Source of the DNA: Aliiglaciecola sp. CAU 1673
GTDB taxonomy: Bacteria > Pseudomonadota > Gammaproteobacteria > Enterobacterales > Alteromonadaceae
Length of the DNA stretch: 64,000 nucleotides
NCBI RefSeq assembly: GCF_029223185.1
Contig: NZ_JARHUG010000002.1
Span: forward strand, 290,031 to 354,030
Reading direction: 5' to 3'
Shown here piece by piece: positions 48,645 to 57,141 of the stretch (the first letter of the stretch is position 1; each line of letters opens with the position of its first letter). Made by a program: the position numbers and the translations under genes. The notes beneath the pieces are model-generated. The model ran no database searches. It was not told the origin of the DNA and saw only the letters and a program-made list of their open reading frames with translations.

Positions 48645-48658
48645 GAGCAAAAATAACA

Positions 48659-49318
48659 ATGAGGTTACTGCTGATAGAGGATGACAGGCAGCTGGCCGTG
48701 GCGCTGCAACGAGCCTTGCGAGCGCAAGGCTATGCGGTAGATCACGTAGGCACTGCCAAAGAAGCACTGCTGTCCTTAAAGGTAGGCATGGTAGATGCGG
48801 CGATTTTGGATCTGGGTCTACCGGACATGGACGGCACAGAACTGCTCAGAAAATTGCGCAGCGAGAAAAATCGCACTCCCATTCTGGTGTTGACGGCCCG
48901 TGACAGCATCAGCGATAAGATTCATGGTCTGGACTTAGGCGCCGATGACTATCTGGCCAAGCCGTTCGACATGGAAGAGCTGCTAGCCAGACTGCGGGTC
49001 ATTGAACGTCGCTTAGGGACGGCGCAATCGGCCTGTATCAATATCGGGCCAGTTAGCTTGGATACCGCAGCGCATAGCTTAAGTGTCAATGGTGAAAACC
49101 TCTCCCTGGCGCGCAAAGAATATATGCTGGTGAAGATCCTGATGGAAAATGCCGGGCGCGTGCAATCCCGTGAACAGCTGGAGACCAAACTTTATGAGTG
49201 GGGAGAGGAGGTAGCCAGCAACGCGGTGGAAGTGCATATTCATCACCTGCGTAAAAAGTTACCAGAGGGGTTTATCCAAACTATCCGTGGGGTGGGGTAT
49301 ACCATTGCTAAAGGCTAA
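48659..49318 (+). CDS. OmpR/PhoB-family response regulator
   Basis: 219 residues of the QseB/PmrA/BasR type. The receiver domain (1-115) has acidic residues ED at 7-9, phospho-acceptor Asp51 (ILDLGLPDMDG) and Lys in LAKPFD. The winged-helix DNA-binding domain (about 125-217) ends HHLRKKLPEGFIQTIRGVGYTI. It pairs with the histidine kinase 9 nt downstream and likely controls this operon. Confidence 0.94.
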   Translation: MRLLLIEDDRQLAVALQRALRAQGYAVDHVGTAKEALLSLKVGMVDAAILDLGLPDMDGTELLRKLRSEKNRTPILVLTARDSISDKIHGLDLGADDYLAKPFDMEELLARLRVIERRLGTAQSACINIGPVSLDTAAHSLSVNGENLSLARKEYMLVKILMENAGRVQSREQLETKLYEWGEEVASNAVEVHIHHLRKKLPEGFIQTIRGVGYTIAKG

Positions 49319-49327
49319 GCCCTCGCC

Positions 49328-50647
49328 ATGAGCTCTATCCGTCGCTATCTGGTACTGCTGCTGTTGTCGGTGATCACTCTGGTGATTTTCGTCGCCGCCA
49401 TTCAGGGCTATCGCAGCAGTATGGATAAGGCGACCCGTTTATTTGATGTGCAGCTTTCCTCCCTGGCAGACAGCCTCAATGCCATGTACGCCAATCATCC
49501 CTCCTCTGAGGTCAGTCTGGGCGGCGATCTCGCTGTGCAGATTTGGCAAAATGATCGCTTGCTGCTGCGCTCAGCCAATGCTCCAGTCCTCCCCATGAGT
49601 TCTATGGTAAATGGCTACGGTGAGGAAAACTTCAATGGCTTGCGATGGCGCACATTGGCCCGATCTTATGCCGCTGAGGGCCGTTTACTGTTGGTGGCAC
49701 AACCCCTGAGTCTGCGCTTTGAACTGGCCGAGGAATTGATCGTTGTGGCCATGCAGCCATTGGTACTGAGCCTGCCGCTACTGGCGCTACTGATATCACT
49801 GGCAGTGAAACAAGGCCTGCATCCTTTGGTCGATCTCTCCGACGCTCTTAAACGCAAAAAAGCCGATGATATGTACCCTATTACCTTGGAGCGCACCCCG
49901 GCCGAACTGAATCCAGTGGTAGACACTATCAATCGCTTGTTGGCACGATTGGAGGGCGCCATGGCCCGTGAGCGACGCTTTGCCTCTGATGCGGCTCACG
50001 AACTTCGCACCCCGCTGAGCGTACTTAAAATCAATACCCACAATCTTGCTCTGGAAGTGGGTGAGGATTCGGCTAACATGCAGCTTTTGAAAGAGGGTGT
50101 TGAGCGCATGAGCCACGTGGTGGATCAGATTCTGCTTTTAAATCGCACAAACCCTGAACATTTTCAGAGGCAATCCAAACCGGTGGATTTATACAAAGTC
50201 TGTCAGGCCACTATCGCCAGTCTCTATCCACAAATTGCCGACAAAAGGCAGCAAATTGGACTGGATGGTACATCGGCTATTTTGTTGGGAGACGAGTTTT
50301 CCCTGACCGTGCTACTACAAAATTTGATCTCCAATGCCAGTAAGTACAGCCCTGAGGGCAGCAGCATTGATGTGCAGGTCAGCAAAGGCAATGACAATAT
50401 TGTGCTGGCTGTCGCGGATTCAGGACCTGGCTTGCCGGAGTCGGAATACGAACGCGTATTTGAACGTTTCTACCGGGTGGGGGCCGATCGCCATCAATCT
50501 GGCGTCAGTGGATGTGGATTGGGGCTGGCCATCGTTAAACACATTGTCGAGCTGTATGGGGCCGCGATTACATTGGGCCGTTCCGCTTCTCTCGGCGGGT
50601 TGGCGGTCAATATCACCTTTCCCTTAAAAGGAAAGATCCATGGATAG
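49328..50647 (+). CDS. Sensor histidine kinase (QseC/BasS-like)
   Basis: 439 residues: TM1 (about 7-28), a periplasmic sensor of about 120 residues, TM2 (about 140-160), HisKA with phospho-acceptor His224 in DAAHELRTPLS, and an HATPase domain with N box NLISNASKYSP, G1 DSGPGLP and G2 GCGLGLAIVKH. The periplasmic domain holds no recognised metal motif. It overlaps the cupredoxin gene by 8 nt, implying that metal or redox status in the periplasm is the signal. Confidence 0.93.
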   Translation: MSSIRRYLVLLLLSVITLVIFVAAIQGYRSSMDKATRLFDVQLSSLADSLNAMYANHPSSEVSLGGDLAVQIWQNDRLLLRSANAPVLPMSSMVNGYGEENFNGLRWRTLARSYAAEGRLLLVAQPLSLRFELAEELIVVAMQPLVLSLPLLALLISLAVKQGLHPLVDLSDALKRKKADDMYPITLERTPAELNPVVDTINRLLARLEGAMARERRFASDAAHELRTPLSVLKINTHNLALEVGEDSANMQLLKEGVERMSHVVDQILLLNRTNPEHFQRQSKPVDLYKVCQATIASLYPQIADKRQQIGLDGTSAILLGDEFSLTVLLQNLISNASKYSPEGSSIDVQVSKGNDNIVLAVADSGPGLPESEYERVFERFYRVGADRHQSGVSGCGLGLAIVKHIVELYGAAITLGRSASLGGLAVNITFPLKGKIHG

Positions 50648-50990
50648 ACTGATGCGCCATTTCCCTGCCTTCGGCCTGTGGTTGTTTGCTGCACCGATTT
50701 GGGCAGAAGTCCCGGCCTTTGAGCTGGTGCTCAAAGATCATCTGTTTTATCCCGCCAAGGTCGAGGTGCCCAGTGGTCAAAAGGTGCGGCTGATTATCCA
50801 TAATCAGGACGACACCCCCGAAGAGTTTGACAGTTTTGACCTTAACCGGGAAAAAGTAGTCTTCCCGCAGCGTAAAGCCACCATCTACATCGGCCCGCTG
50901 AAGCCTGGCACTTACGAGTTTTTCGGCGAATTTAATCCCCATACGGCACGAGGTGAAGTGATTGCGGTGGAGGTTAAGGATGCTGATTAA
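50640..50990 (+). CDS. Secreted cupredoxin-like protein
   Basis: 116 residues with a signal peptide (cut after IWA, about 22) and a cupredoxin-1 beta-barrel (FELVLKDHLFYPAKVEVPSGQKVRLIIHNQDDTPEEFDSFDL ending in a PGTYEFFGEFNPHTARGE loop, quoted in parts). It has no Cys after the signal peptide, so a classical blue-copper site is absent; Glu, Asp and His remain as possible ligands, as in EfeO-type cupredoxin domains that hand iron to FTR1 permeases. It overlaps both neighbours. Confidence 0.8.
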   Translation: MDRLMRHFPAFGLWLFAAPIWAEVPAFELVLKDHLFYPAKVEVPSGQKVRLIIHNQDDTPEEFDSFDLNREKVVFPQRKATIYIGPLKPGTYEFFGEFNPHTARGEVIAVEVKDAD

Positions 50991-51750
50991 CTCCATTATT
51001 CTGTTTTTACGTGATGCCTTACCGGTCTTTGTGCTGGCAAGTTTTCTCCTTGCCTGGAGTAATCACACTAAGGCCAATCATCACTGGTTAGGTTGGGGGA
51101 CTGTGCTGGGGTTGAGCGGTGCACTGATATTAACCGCGCTGGTGAACGTTATCAGTCAGTGGCAGGAAGGGGCTGGACTGGAACTGATACTGTTCTGCTC
51201 TCAGAGCCTGGCTTACCTGTTCTTGATACTGATAGTAGTGGATTTCTGTCGCGCTCAGCATTCTCATCCAGCGTTCGCGCTGGCGGCTTTTGCCATCACG
51301 GTGATGTTAAACGGCGCCAATTTGCTGGTTTATCTCTGGGGATATTGGGCCTTTGAAGAGACACCTCTGGCGCTAATCTTAGGCACCGTAATGGGGCTGG
51401 CGCTGTGTTTTAGTCTGGCGGTACTGCTCTATTTAGCTGCCTATCATCTGCTTTTAAATGGTGCTCGCCGAGCCTTTATTTGCTTGGTATTGCTGTATGC
51501 CGCAGGACAGCTGACACAGGCATTTACCTTACTCTCTCAGGTCGATTTGTTACCCAGCTTCCCATCTCTTTGGGACAGCAGTGCCTGGATCAGCGATGAG
51601 TCGGAGGTAGGGCATTTGCTCAATTCATTGATGGGCTATGAAGAGGCGCCTGGTCCACTGCAATTGCTGGTGTATTTTTTAGCGGTTGGTCTGCCGCTGT
51701 TAGGGCTTGGCCTGAGCAGACAACTAAAGCTTGGTAAAGGGAGGAACTGA
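50980..51750 (+). CDS. Divergent FTR1-like membrane permease
   Basis: 256 residues with seven hydrophobic segments. The layout and the C-terminal GYEEAPGPLQLLVYF stretch resemble FTR1/EfeU iron permeases, as does its position after a cupredoxin gene. The usual REGxE iron motif of TM1 is replaced by LRDALPVF, and no second REGxE is visible, so iron permeation in the classical way is doubtful. Start ATG 50980 has GGAGGTTAAGG upstream and overlaps the cupredoxin gene by 11 nt. Substrate may be another metal, or the protein may only bind or sense. Confidence 0.65.
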   Translation: MLINSIILFLRDALPVFVLASFLLAWSNHTKANHHWLGWGTVLGLSGALILTALVNVISQWQEGAGLELILFCSQSLAYLFLILIVVDFCRAQHSHPAFALAAFAITVMLNGANLLVYLWGYWAFEETPLALILGTVMGLALCFSLAVLLYLAAYHLLLNGARRAFICLVLLYAAGQLTQAFTLLSQVDLLPSFPSLWDSSAWISDESEVGHLLNSLMGYEEAPGPLQLLVYFLAVGLPLLGLGLSRQLKLGKGRN

Positions 51751-51751
51751 T

Positions 51752-52447
51752 ATGTGGCGTTTTGCTTTCGCCATGCTGCTGATGGCTGCCTCACTCAGCA
51801 TCAGAGCCGATGGCACGGTGGTGGATAAGGTTTATCATCCTATCGTGCTACCCAATGAGCACCGGGTTGAATGGCGCTTTATGTCGCGACAGACAGAAGA
51901 AAAAAATATCCTGGCTCAGCGTATTGGCTATGGTCAGTCCCTGTCTGAGACTGTGACGGTGGAGTTCTATTTGCTCGGAGAGCGAGATCGGGACGACAAC
52001 TTCGGTATTGAAGCTTATGAGCTGGAAAGCCGTTGGATGATAACCGAACAAGGCCGCTACTGGGCTGATTGGGGGATGGTCTTTGAGCTGGAAAAGCGCC
52101 ACGGCCTGGATGCCTGGGAGGCCAGCGCCGGCCTGTTGATGGAGAAGGAATTTGGTCGTAACAGCCTGACCCTTAACTGGTTTTCTATTTATGAATGGGG
52201 CAATGATATCCAGGATGAGTGGGAAGGTGAGTTTCGGATGCAATACCGCTTTCGCTGGAAACCACAAGTACAACCCTCGCTGGAGCTGTTTGTGGGTGAA
52301 GATTTTGTCGGTATTGGCCCGGCCCTGATGGGCATTCAACGCTTCGAAGCGCAAAAGCAATTAAAGTGGGAACTGGGCTTTATCTCTGAACTTAGCGGCG
52401 TGACTAAAGATCATACCTTGCGCTTTGTATTGGAGTATGAATTTTAG
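51752..52447 (+). CDS. Putative outer-membrane beta-barrel protein
   Basis: 231 residues with a signal peptide (cut near IRA, about 19). The rest is an alternating beta pattern with many Trp, Tyr and Glu and ends in FVLEYEF, the terminal Phe typical of outer-membrane proteins. I do not recognise the family. GGGAGG precedes the ATG at 51752; the gene follows the FTR1-like gene directly and is the last of the operon. It could be the outer-membrane entry point for the same substrate. Confidence 0.72.
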   Translation: MWRFAFAMLLMAASLSIRADGTVVDKVYHPIVLPNEHRVEWRFMSRQTEEKNILAQRIGYGQSLSETVTVEFYLLGERDRDDNFGIEAYELESRWMITEQGRYWADWGMVFELEKRHGLDAWEASAGLLMEKEFGRNSLTLNWFSIYEWGNDIQDEWEGEFRMQYRFRWKPQVQPSLELFVGEDFVGIGPALMGIQRFEAQKQLKWELGFISELSGVTKDHTLRFVLEYEF

Positions 52448-52455
52448 CGTTGGGG

Positions 52456-52851
52456 TTACCCAGCGCGTATCAAAGCGATTAACTTATTGTTAACCCACTG
52501 ATTTGCTTCGTTTTCATCAGTAAATATATGGGTTTCATGGCCCAAGATTATTTTTAATATTTGTTTGGGCAGGGCTTCTCCGACAACGATGGCGATGGCT
52601 GCCCGTCTATTGCGAAGCGCGTTCTCATTCACTTCCTTTAAGATGTCGATGGAGTCATGGGTGGGAAACCAATCTTTAAAAACCATCACACAGCCCCATG
52701 GCTCATCATAAAAGCCGGTTTCAGCTATTTTTACCGAATCGTGAAAAAACTTTTTGCAGGCTTCTGCATTAAAGGCGCCGGTGGCGCGTATGGTCAACAC
52801 CCGTCCTGAAGTGGAAAGACTGAATTCACCATGTGGTTCAAACTCCACCAT
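52456..52851 (-). CDS. Hypothetical protein, STAS-like fold suspected
   Basis: 131-residue soluble protein without signal peptide. The pattern of a short beta strand, GAFNAEACKKFFHDSVKIAE, GCVMVFKDWF and a final helix resembles small SpoIIAA/STAS-like single-domain proteins common in marine gammaproteobacteria. I cannot name it further. Monocistronic, converging on the preceding operon with 8 nt between. Confidence 0.65.
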   Translation of the reverse strand: MVEFEPHGEFSLSTSGRVLTIRATGAFNAEACKKFFHDSVKIAETGFYDEPWGCVMVFKDWFPTHDSIDILKEVNENALRNRRAAIAIVVGEALPKQILKIILGHETHIFTDENEANQWVNNKLIALIRAG

Positions 52852-53053
52852 AACAACTCCTATAAGCGATTAATCCATATCACGTACAACAGTAACTGTA
52901 GCGAAAGCATTGCAAAAGTGGTGAATATTGCACCTTTGCTGGCAGTGAAATACCTGAACCAATCACATCGCAGCAAATCTTAAAACTGATATCGCCGCAC
53001 AAGGTGACACTCTACAATACGCTCTAATTAAACCTTTACATTAGCTTTTACGA

Positions 53054-53731
53054 TTGAAACTTGGCCAAAGATTAACGCAGCTTGAAAAAATGGTGACAGG
53101 TCCCTTCGATCATATTTGGGACTGTTGTTGTGATCACGGTTTGCTAGGTGCTTCGCTGTTGTCCCGCAAGGTAGGCAAAACGGTGCATTTTGTCGATATC
53201 GTTGAAAAGCTGATTGATGAGGTTAACGCTAAGCTGCTGCGCTTTTACCCTCATGGGGCCTGGCAAACCCATTGTTTGGATGTGTCCTTACTGCCACTTG
53301 AAAAGTATCAGGGGAAACAACTGATTATTATTGCCGGCGTTGGCGGCGATCTGATGATGGACTTTGTCAGCGCCTTAGTGAAGAACCACCGGGCCGCCGA
53401 ACTGGAGTTTTTGCTTTGCCCTGTGTATCACCAATATGCCTTGCGCCAACGACTCATCGAACTGGAGTTGGGTCTGATTGACGAAGTGCTGGTGGAAGAT
53501 AATCAGCGCTTTTATGAAATACTGCATTTGTCGGTATATGGAGAAGCTCTGGCCAATGTACATCCTGTGGGGGATAAGCTTTGGCAGGCAAACAGCGAGG
53601 AAGAAGCGCTGAGGGCTCAGCGTTATTTGCACAAGACCCTGGCCCATTACCAACGCATTGAAAAAGGGGGCAAGGTTGATGTGCGGGAAGAAATTGCCGC
53701 TTACTCGGCAGTTTGTTTGGATAATGGCTGA
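53054..53731 (+). CDS. trmK: tRNA (adenine(22)-N(1))-methyltransferase family protein TrmK
   Basis: 225 residues of the COG2384/TrmK SAM-dependent methyltransferase family, which methylates N1 of A22 in tRNA in the characterised Bacillus enzyme. The N-terminus KLGQRLTQLEKMV and the SAM motif DCCCDHGLLGASLL are typical, followed by IIAGVGGDLMMDF and NQRFYEILHL. It starts at TTG 53054 with a weak ribosome-binding site; no ATG gives the expected N-terminus. Whether it acts on tRNA here is untested. Confidence 0.82.
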   Translation: MKLGQRLTQLEKMVTGPFDHIWDCCCDHGLLGASLLSRKVGKTVHFVDIVEKLIDEVNAKLLRFYPHGAWQTHCLDVSLLPLEKYQGKQLIIIAGVGGDLMMDFVSALVKNHRAAELEFLLCPVYHQYALRQRLIELELGLIDEVLVEDNQRFYEILHLSVYGEALANVHPVGDKLWQANSEEEALRAQRYLHKTLAHYQRIEKGGKVDVREEIAAYSAVCLDNG

Positions 53732-53736
53732 TTTTT

Positions 53737-53874
53737 ACCATATAGACACGCAGAGCACAGAGATTTTAACTGCTTGTTCCTTTCTTTCGACTTCACAATC
53801 TTGACCAATAAGAGGGACTCTTAGGGATATTTAACAATATGTGAACTTCTCTGTGCTCTTTGTGACCCTGTGGT
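53737..53874. repeat. MITE-like inverted-repeat element
   Basis: Two 27-nt arms at 53737-53763 and 53848-53874 are inverted copies matching at about 21 of 27 positions and share the core AGAGCACAGAGA. An 84-nt AT-rich spacer lies between and no coding capacity is seen. It sits between trmK and the cytochrome b561 gene. It looks like a small non-autonomous mobile or palindromic repeat and should recur in the genome if so. Confidence 0.55.
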
Positions 53875-53887
53875 TTTTACACCTTAT

Positions 53888-54424
53888 TCATTTTCCAATC
53901 TTCATCCGCAGCATCGTATCGTCCTTCACCACATAATGATGAAACAGCGCTGCCACGGTATGCAGGGCAATCAGGAAGTAGCCTATTTTACCCACGGTTT
54001 CATGGATCTCTTCGATTTTGTGCGCCAGATCTTTATCGGGGCCCATCAGGGCAGGCAGTTCCAACCCAAAGAAGGGGATGGGCTTGGCCTCGCCGCTTAA
54101 GATAAGCCATCCGCCAATCGGCATGCCAATCATTAACAGGTACAGCAGGCCATGCACCAGCTTGGCCAGTTTGCTTTGCCATGCAGGTGGTGTGGGGATA
54201 ATGGGCGGAGTGGGGAAACGAAGCCGAAAATAGAGTCGCGCAATGACCAATAAACCCACCGACAAGCCCAGCATAAAATGCCAGTGCTTGAACAATTCTC
54301 TGGTTTCAGAGCCGCGCTCAAAAAACTCACGTAACTCGATACAAGCGTAAACCGCTACCAGCAGAATCAGCATCAGCCAATGCAGAACAATACTGGCACT
54401 GTGGTATCTGTAGGTCTGTTGCAT
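53888..54424 (-). CDS. Cytochrome b561
   Basis: 178-residue inner-membrane di-haem cytochrome of the bacterial b561 family. Four helices carry His residues in SIVLHWLM (about 15), LFKHWHFMLGL (about 46-48) and LIALHTVAALFHHYVV (near the C-terminus). It exchanges electrons between quinol and periplasmic partners. It lies 300 nt downstream of apbE on the same strand, so a functional link to that redox operon is possible but not shown. Confidence 0.9.
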   Translation of the reverse strand: MQQTYRYHSASIVLHWLMLILLVAVYACIELREFFERGSETRELFKHWHFMLGLSVGLLVIARLYFRLRFPTPPIIPTPPAWQSKLAKLVHGLLYLLMIGMPIGGWLILSGEAKPIPFFGLELPALMGPDKDLAHKIEEIHETVGKIGYFLIALHTVAALFHHYVVKDDTMLRMKIGK

Positions 54425-54723
54425 AGGATTGCTCCGTTTTATTGTTTTCGTATAAGTTACAAGTCTTTGGTGATGATTTTAGGTCAGCTGCACTGAATTG
54501 CTTTATAGCAGGTTCCCGCTACTAACATGACGGAAATACGGTATGAATTACTTGCATTTATATGCTTACGCTTTTTCAGGGACAGGTCTTGAAATTGGCA
54601 AATTGCAAAGCACGCCTTCTTTACTCTGAAGCTCAGGTTGTCTGCCATGAGCATGGCCATGACATTTCTCAGAGTTGAGTCTTTGAAGCCTCATGCCCTC
54701 AGTTTGTCCGTGGTTAAAAGCGA
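54425..54723. other. Gap between cytochrome b561 and apbE, no gene supported
   Basis: About 300 nt. A minus-strand frame of 42 codons (54566-54694) is open and Met-initiated, but has no ribosome-binding site or recognisable features. I see no terminator or strong repeat. It could hold the promoter of the b561 gene. Confidence 0.3.
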
Positions 54724-55620
54724 CTATTCACAAATCCAGTAACACACTCCCTGAGCCTCCAGAAAGTCCTTGGCATCAGGTCCCTGCAGCAAGGCCAGAG
54801 TGGCCAACATACCAGCCTGAATACAATGCTCTGCGGCGACAGTTACGCTGCGCGGGGCGCCAACAATAGGGTAACCGGTTTTGGGGTTGAGGATATGACC
54901 GTAGCGGATACCGTTTTTAAGCAAAAAACGCCTGGCATCGCCGCTGGTGGCAAGACCGCCGTGGCGAATTTGAATCAGCTTAAGGGCGTGGTCATCGCGA
55001 TTGGGATCTTCGATACCGATTTGCCAGGGCTGTTGTGCCGCCCTTGGCTGGGTAACTTGAATATCACCGCCAAAATTGACCAATACTGAATGCTTTGGAG
55101 CGATTTGCATGGCAAGTTTAGCCACCGCATCTACCGCATACTCTTTGCCGATGCCGCCAAAATCCAGTTCAAACCCTGGGGGCATGGAGAGTGTCTTCTC
55201 ATCAAGGTTAACCTTGTGCCAGCCAATCAGTGGCAGCAGAGCTTGAACTTTTTCTGCGCTGGACAAGCGGTCTGAGCCATCAAACTTCCATGCGCGTCTT
55301 AGCACACCGGAGGTGATATCGAACAAACCATCGCTAAGCTCATAACAGGTGTTGGCAAATTGCAGTAATCGATAGGTTTCATCATCAATGGCAACGGGTT
55401 GGCCCTGGCCATTATTGATCTGCGCCATCATATTATCGGGCAGGTAGCGGCTGTATTTTTGCTCGATGCGCCGGGTTTCACTGATGGCGCTATCCAGAAT
55501 ACGGCGGGCCAGTATTTCATCCTGGCAGTCGATCAACAGTTCGCAGGGGCTGGCCATGGCGCGAAAGCGACCACAAAAGTGGTCGCCGCGCCATGCCAGG
55601 CTGGAGGATAAATCCTGCAT
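54724..55620 (-). CDS. apbE: FAD:protein FMN transferase ApbE
   Basis: 298-residue flavin transferase that attaches FMN to Thr/Ser of extracytoplasmic proteins. Conserved motifs: LDFGGIGKEYAVDAVAKL, VNFGGDIQV, ATSGDARRFLL and HILNPKTGYP. I see no clear signal peptide or lipobox at the N-terminus (MQDLSSSLAWRGDHFCGRF), which is unusual for ApbE and would suggest cytoplasmic action, or export by other means. ATG 55620 follows AAGGAG; a TTG one codon earlier is rejected. Last gene of the operon with DUF3570, DUF4266 and TlpA. Confidence 0.9.
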   Translation of the reverse strand: MQDLSSSLAWRGDHFCGRFRAMASPCELLIDCQDEILARRILDSAISETRRIEQKYSRYLPDNMMAQINNGQGQPVAIDDETYRLLQFANTCYELSDGLFDITSGVLRRAWKFDGSDRLSSAEKVQALLPLIGWHKVNLDEKTLSMPPGFELDFGGIGKEYAVDAVAKLAMQIAPKHSVLVNFGGDIQVTQPRAAQQPWQIGIEDPNRDDHALKLIQIRHGGLATSGDARRFLLKNGIRYGHILNPKTGYPIVGAPRSVTVAAEHCIQAGMLATLALLQGPDAKDFLEAQGVCYWICE

Positions 55621-55628
55621 CAATCTCC

Positions 55629-56930
55629 TTAGAACCGATAACTGACCTGGGCAATCACCGCCTTAACGCTGGGGTATAAGTCCAGATCCTGCAGTACACC
55701 CGGCGCCTCGAATCCGGCATTCTTGGGATCTTGCTGGTAGTACTCGAGCCTGAATGCCAACTCGCGGCCTTCTTTCAGCAATATGCCGTATTTCAAACCT
55801 AAGGTATAGGCTGTCATCTCACCGATACGGTAGTCGGCACTGGCGAAGTCCGGTAAGGCATCACCTTGCATCAGATAAGGCCGGTAAAATTCGGCGGCGC
55901 TTTGCTGATAGTAGCGAAAGTGCGGCTGGATATAGGTGTTATCGGATAAATCGAAACGCAGTTTGGAATCCAATGTATGGGAATGAATATCCCAATCATC
56001 GGTCGAAAAGCGGTAAGACACATCGGCAACGCCGTTATCCATGGCGTATTTTGTCTGCCAGTAGAAATTATGCTTCACGCGACTATCTGGACGCTGTTCG
56101 TACAGCAGATCCGAAGTGATGCCACCATCATCTACCACCGATAACATCTTAAAAGGATCGGTCATATAGCCGTCAACCAGGGACAAACCATAATTGAACT
56201 GCATAATGGTGCGCCGGTTGATGACTTGCGTCAGGCCAAGCATCAGATCCAAGGTATTTTTGCTGTCACTGCCATCCTGACGTGTAGCGTCAAAGGCCTG
56301 GCGGAAACTGTCATCACTGGCATAGTTGCCACGCAGTGGCATGCTGCTAAAACCAACCGGGCGGCCGCCTTCGGGGTCAATGCTGTCAAAAGCGTAAGAC
56401 AAACCCGCAGATACCGTGGTATTGCGTTGGTTGAAGTCGCGCGCCAAGGAGCCGTTAACCGACACCGACAAATAGTCATATTCCTTGGATAGCTGACCAC
56501 CAGTGCTGATGCGATAGTCATTCCAAATTGGCTGTGTCCATTGACCGTTAATCTGCACACGGGTGTCTCTGAAGGTGTCATCCAATGGCGTCTCACCGGC
56601 CCCAATCTGATATTCACCATTACCGGAGGGGCGAGTAAAGGTTTGCGCATAAGGTTGCGGCACGGCACCAGTAGCGGAAGCGCCGGTCAGGCCGTCCAAT
56701 ACCAGTTTTCCGGAGAAAATATGCTCATCGCCGAAATCTTTGCTGACACCCACCACGCCTTCAACGGCGGTTACCCGATCTGTCTCACCGTAGTAGAGCA
56801 GGGCGGTATCAAATTGCCAGGGCGTTTCGCTGGAGCCTTGTGCTTCCTGCGCCATGGCAGGTTGCCCCAACAGACTGCAGGTGGCGGCTGCCAGTGCGCC
56901 GGCAATATTCTTTTTACGACTTAGTTGCAT
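55629..56930 (-). CDS. DUF3570 outer-membrane protein
   Basis: 433 residues with a signal peptide (cut after AMA, about 27) and many amphipathic beta strands, ending in VIAQVSYRF with the C-terminal Phe of outer-membrane barrels. It belongs to DUF3570 by its pattern. Residues about 79-89 read DGLTGASATGA, which resembles the acceptor sequence ApbE modifies in NqrC/RnfG-type FMN-binding proteins (D-x-x-[ST]-G-A-[ST]). The start overlaps the DUF4266 gene by 10 nt and apbE follows 8 nt on. Role unknown. Confidence 0.85.
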   Translation of the reverse strand: MQLSRKKNIAGALAAATCSLLGQPAMAQEAQGSSETPWQFDTALLYYGETDRVTAVEGVVGVSKDFGDEHIFSGKLVLDGLTGASATGAVPQPYAQTFTRPSGNGEYQIGAGETPLDDTFRDTRVQINGQWTQPIWNDYRISTGGQLSKEYDYLSVSVNGSLARDFNQRNTTVSAGLSYAFDSIDPEGGRPVGFSSMPLRGNYASDDSFRQAFDATRQDGSDSKNTLDLMLGLTQVINRRTIMQFNYGLSLVDGYMTDPFKMLSVVDDGGITSDLLYEQRPDSRVKHNFYWQTKYAMDNGVADVSYRFSTDDWDIHSHTLDSKLRFDLSDNTYIQPHFRYYQQSAAEFYRPYLMQGDALPDFASADYRIGEMTAYTLGLKYGILLKEGRELAFRLEYYQQDPKNAGFEAPGVLQDLDLYPSVKAVIAQVSYRF

Positions 56931-57139
56931 CCGCAGCCTCCTCCGGCAAAGGCCCGGCCACCGCTGGTACCTTCTTTACTGAAATAAATATGGTCATCTA
57001 GTCCGGCATCGACGGCATCGGCAGACAATGACATTTCTTCTTTAGCCAGCAAATCCCGCTCCCAAGGCTGCACGCCTAATGAGGCGCAGGCCGAGAGTTG
57101 CAGGGCTAAGCCCACCAGAAATAATTTTTTAATGCGCAT
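56921..57139 (-). CDS. DUF4266 small lipoprotein
   Basis: 72 residues. A lipoprotein signal ends in the lipobox LSAC (Cys18), followed by a short acidic body and a conserved-looking tail GGRAFAGGGCGCN. The two Cys at the very C-terminus in a Gly-rich setting could bind metal or accept a modification. It begins 2 nt after tlpA and overlaps the DUF3570 gene by 10 nt, so the proteins are made together. Function unknown. Confidence 0.82.
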   Translation of the reverse strand: MRIKKLFLVGLALQLSACASLGVQPWERDLLAKEEMSLSADAVDAGLDDHIYFSKEGTSGGRAFAGGGCGCN

Positions 57140-57141
57140 GG

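Noticed and set aside
54566..54694. 42-codon minus-strand small gene upstream of the cytochrome b561 gene
   Set aside because: No ribosome-binding site, no recognisable motif and no neighbour coupling; could be chance.
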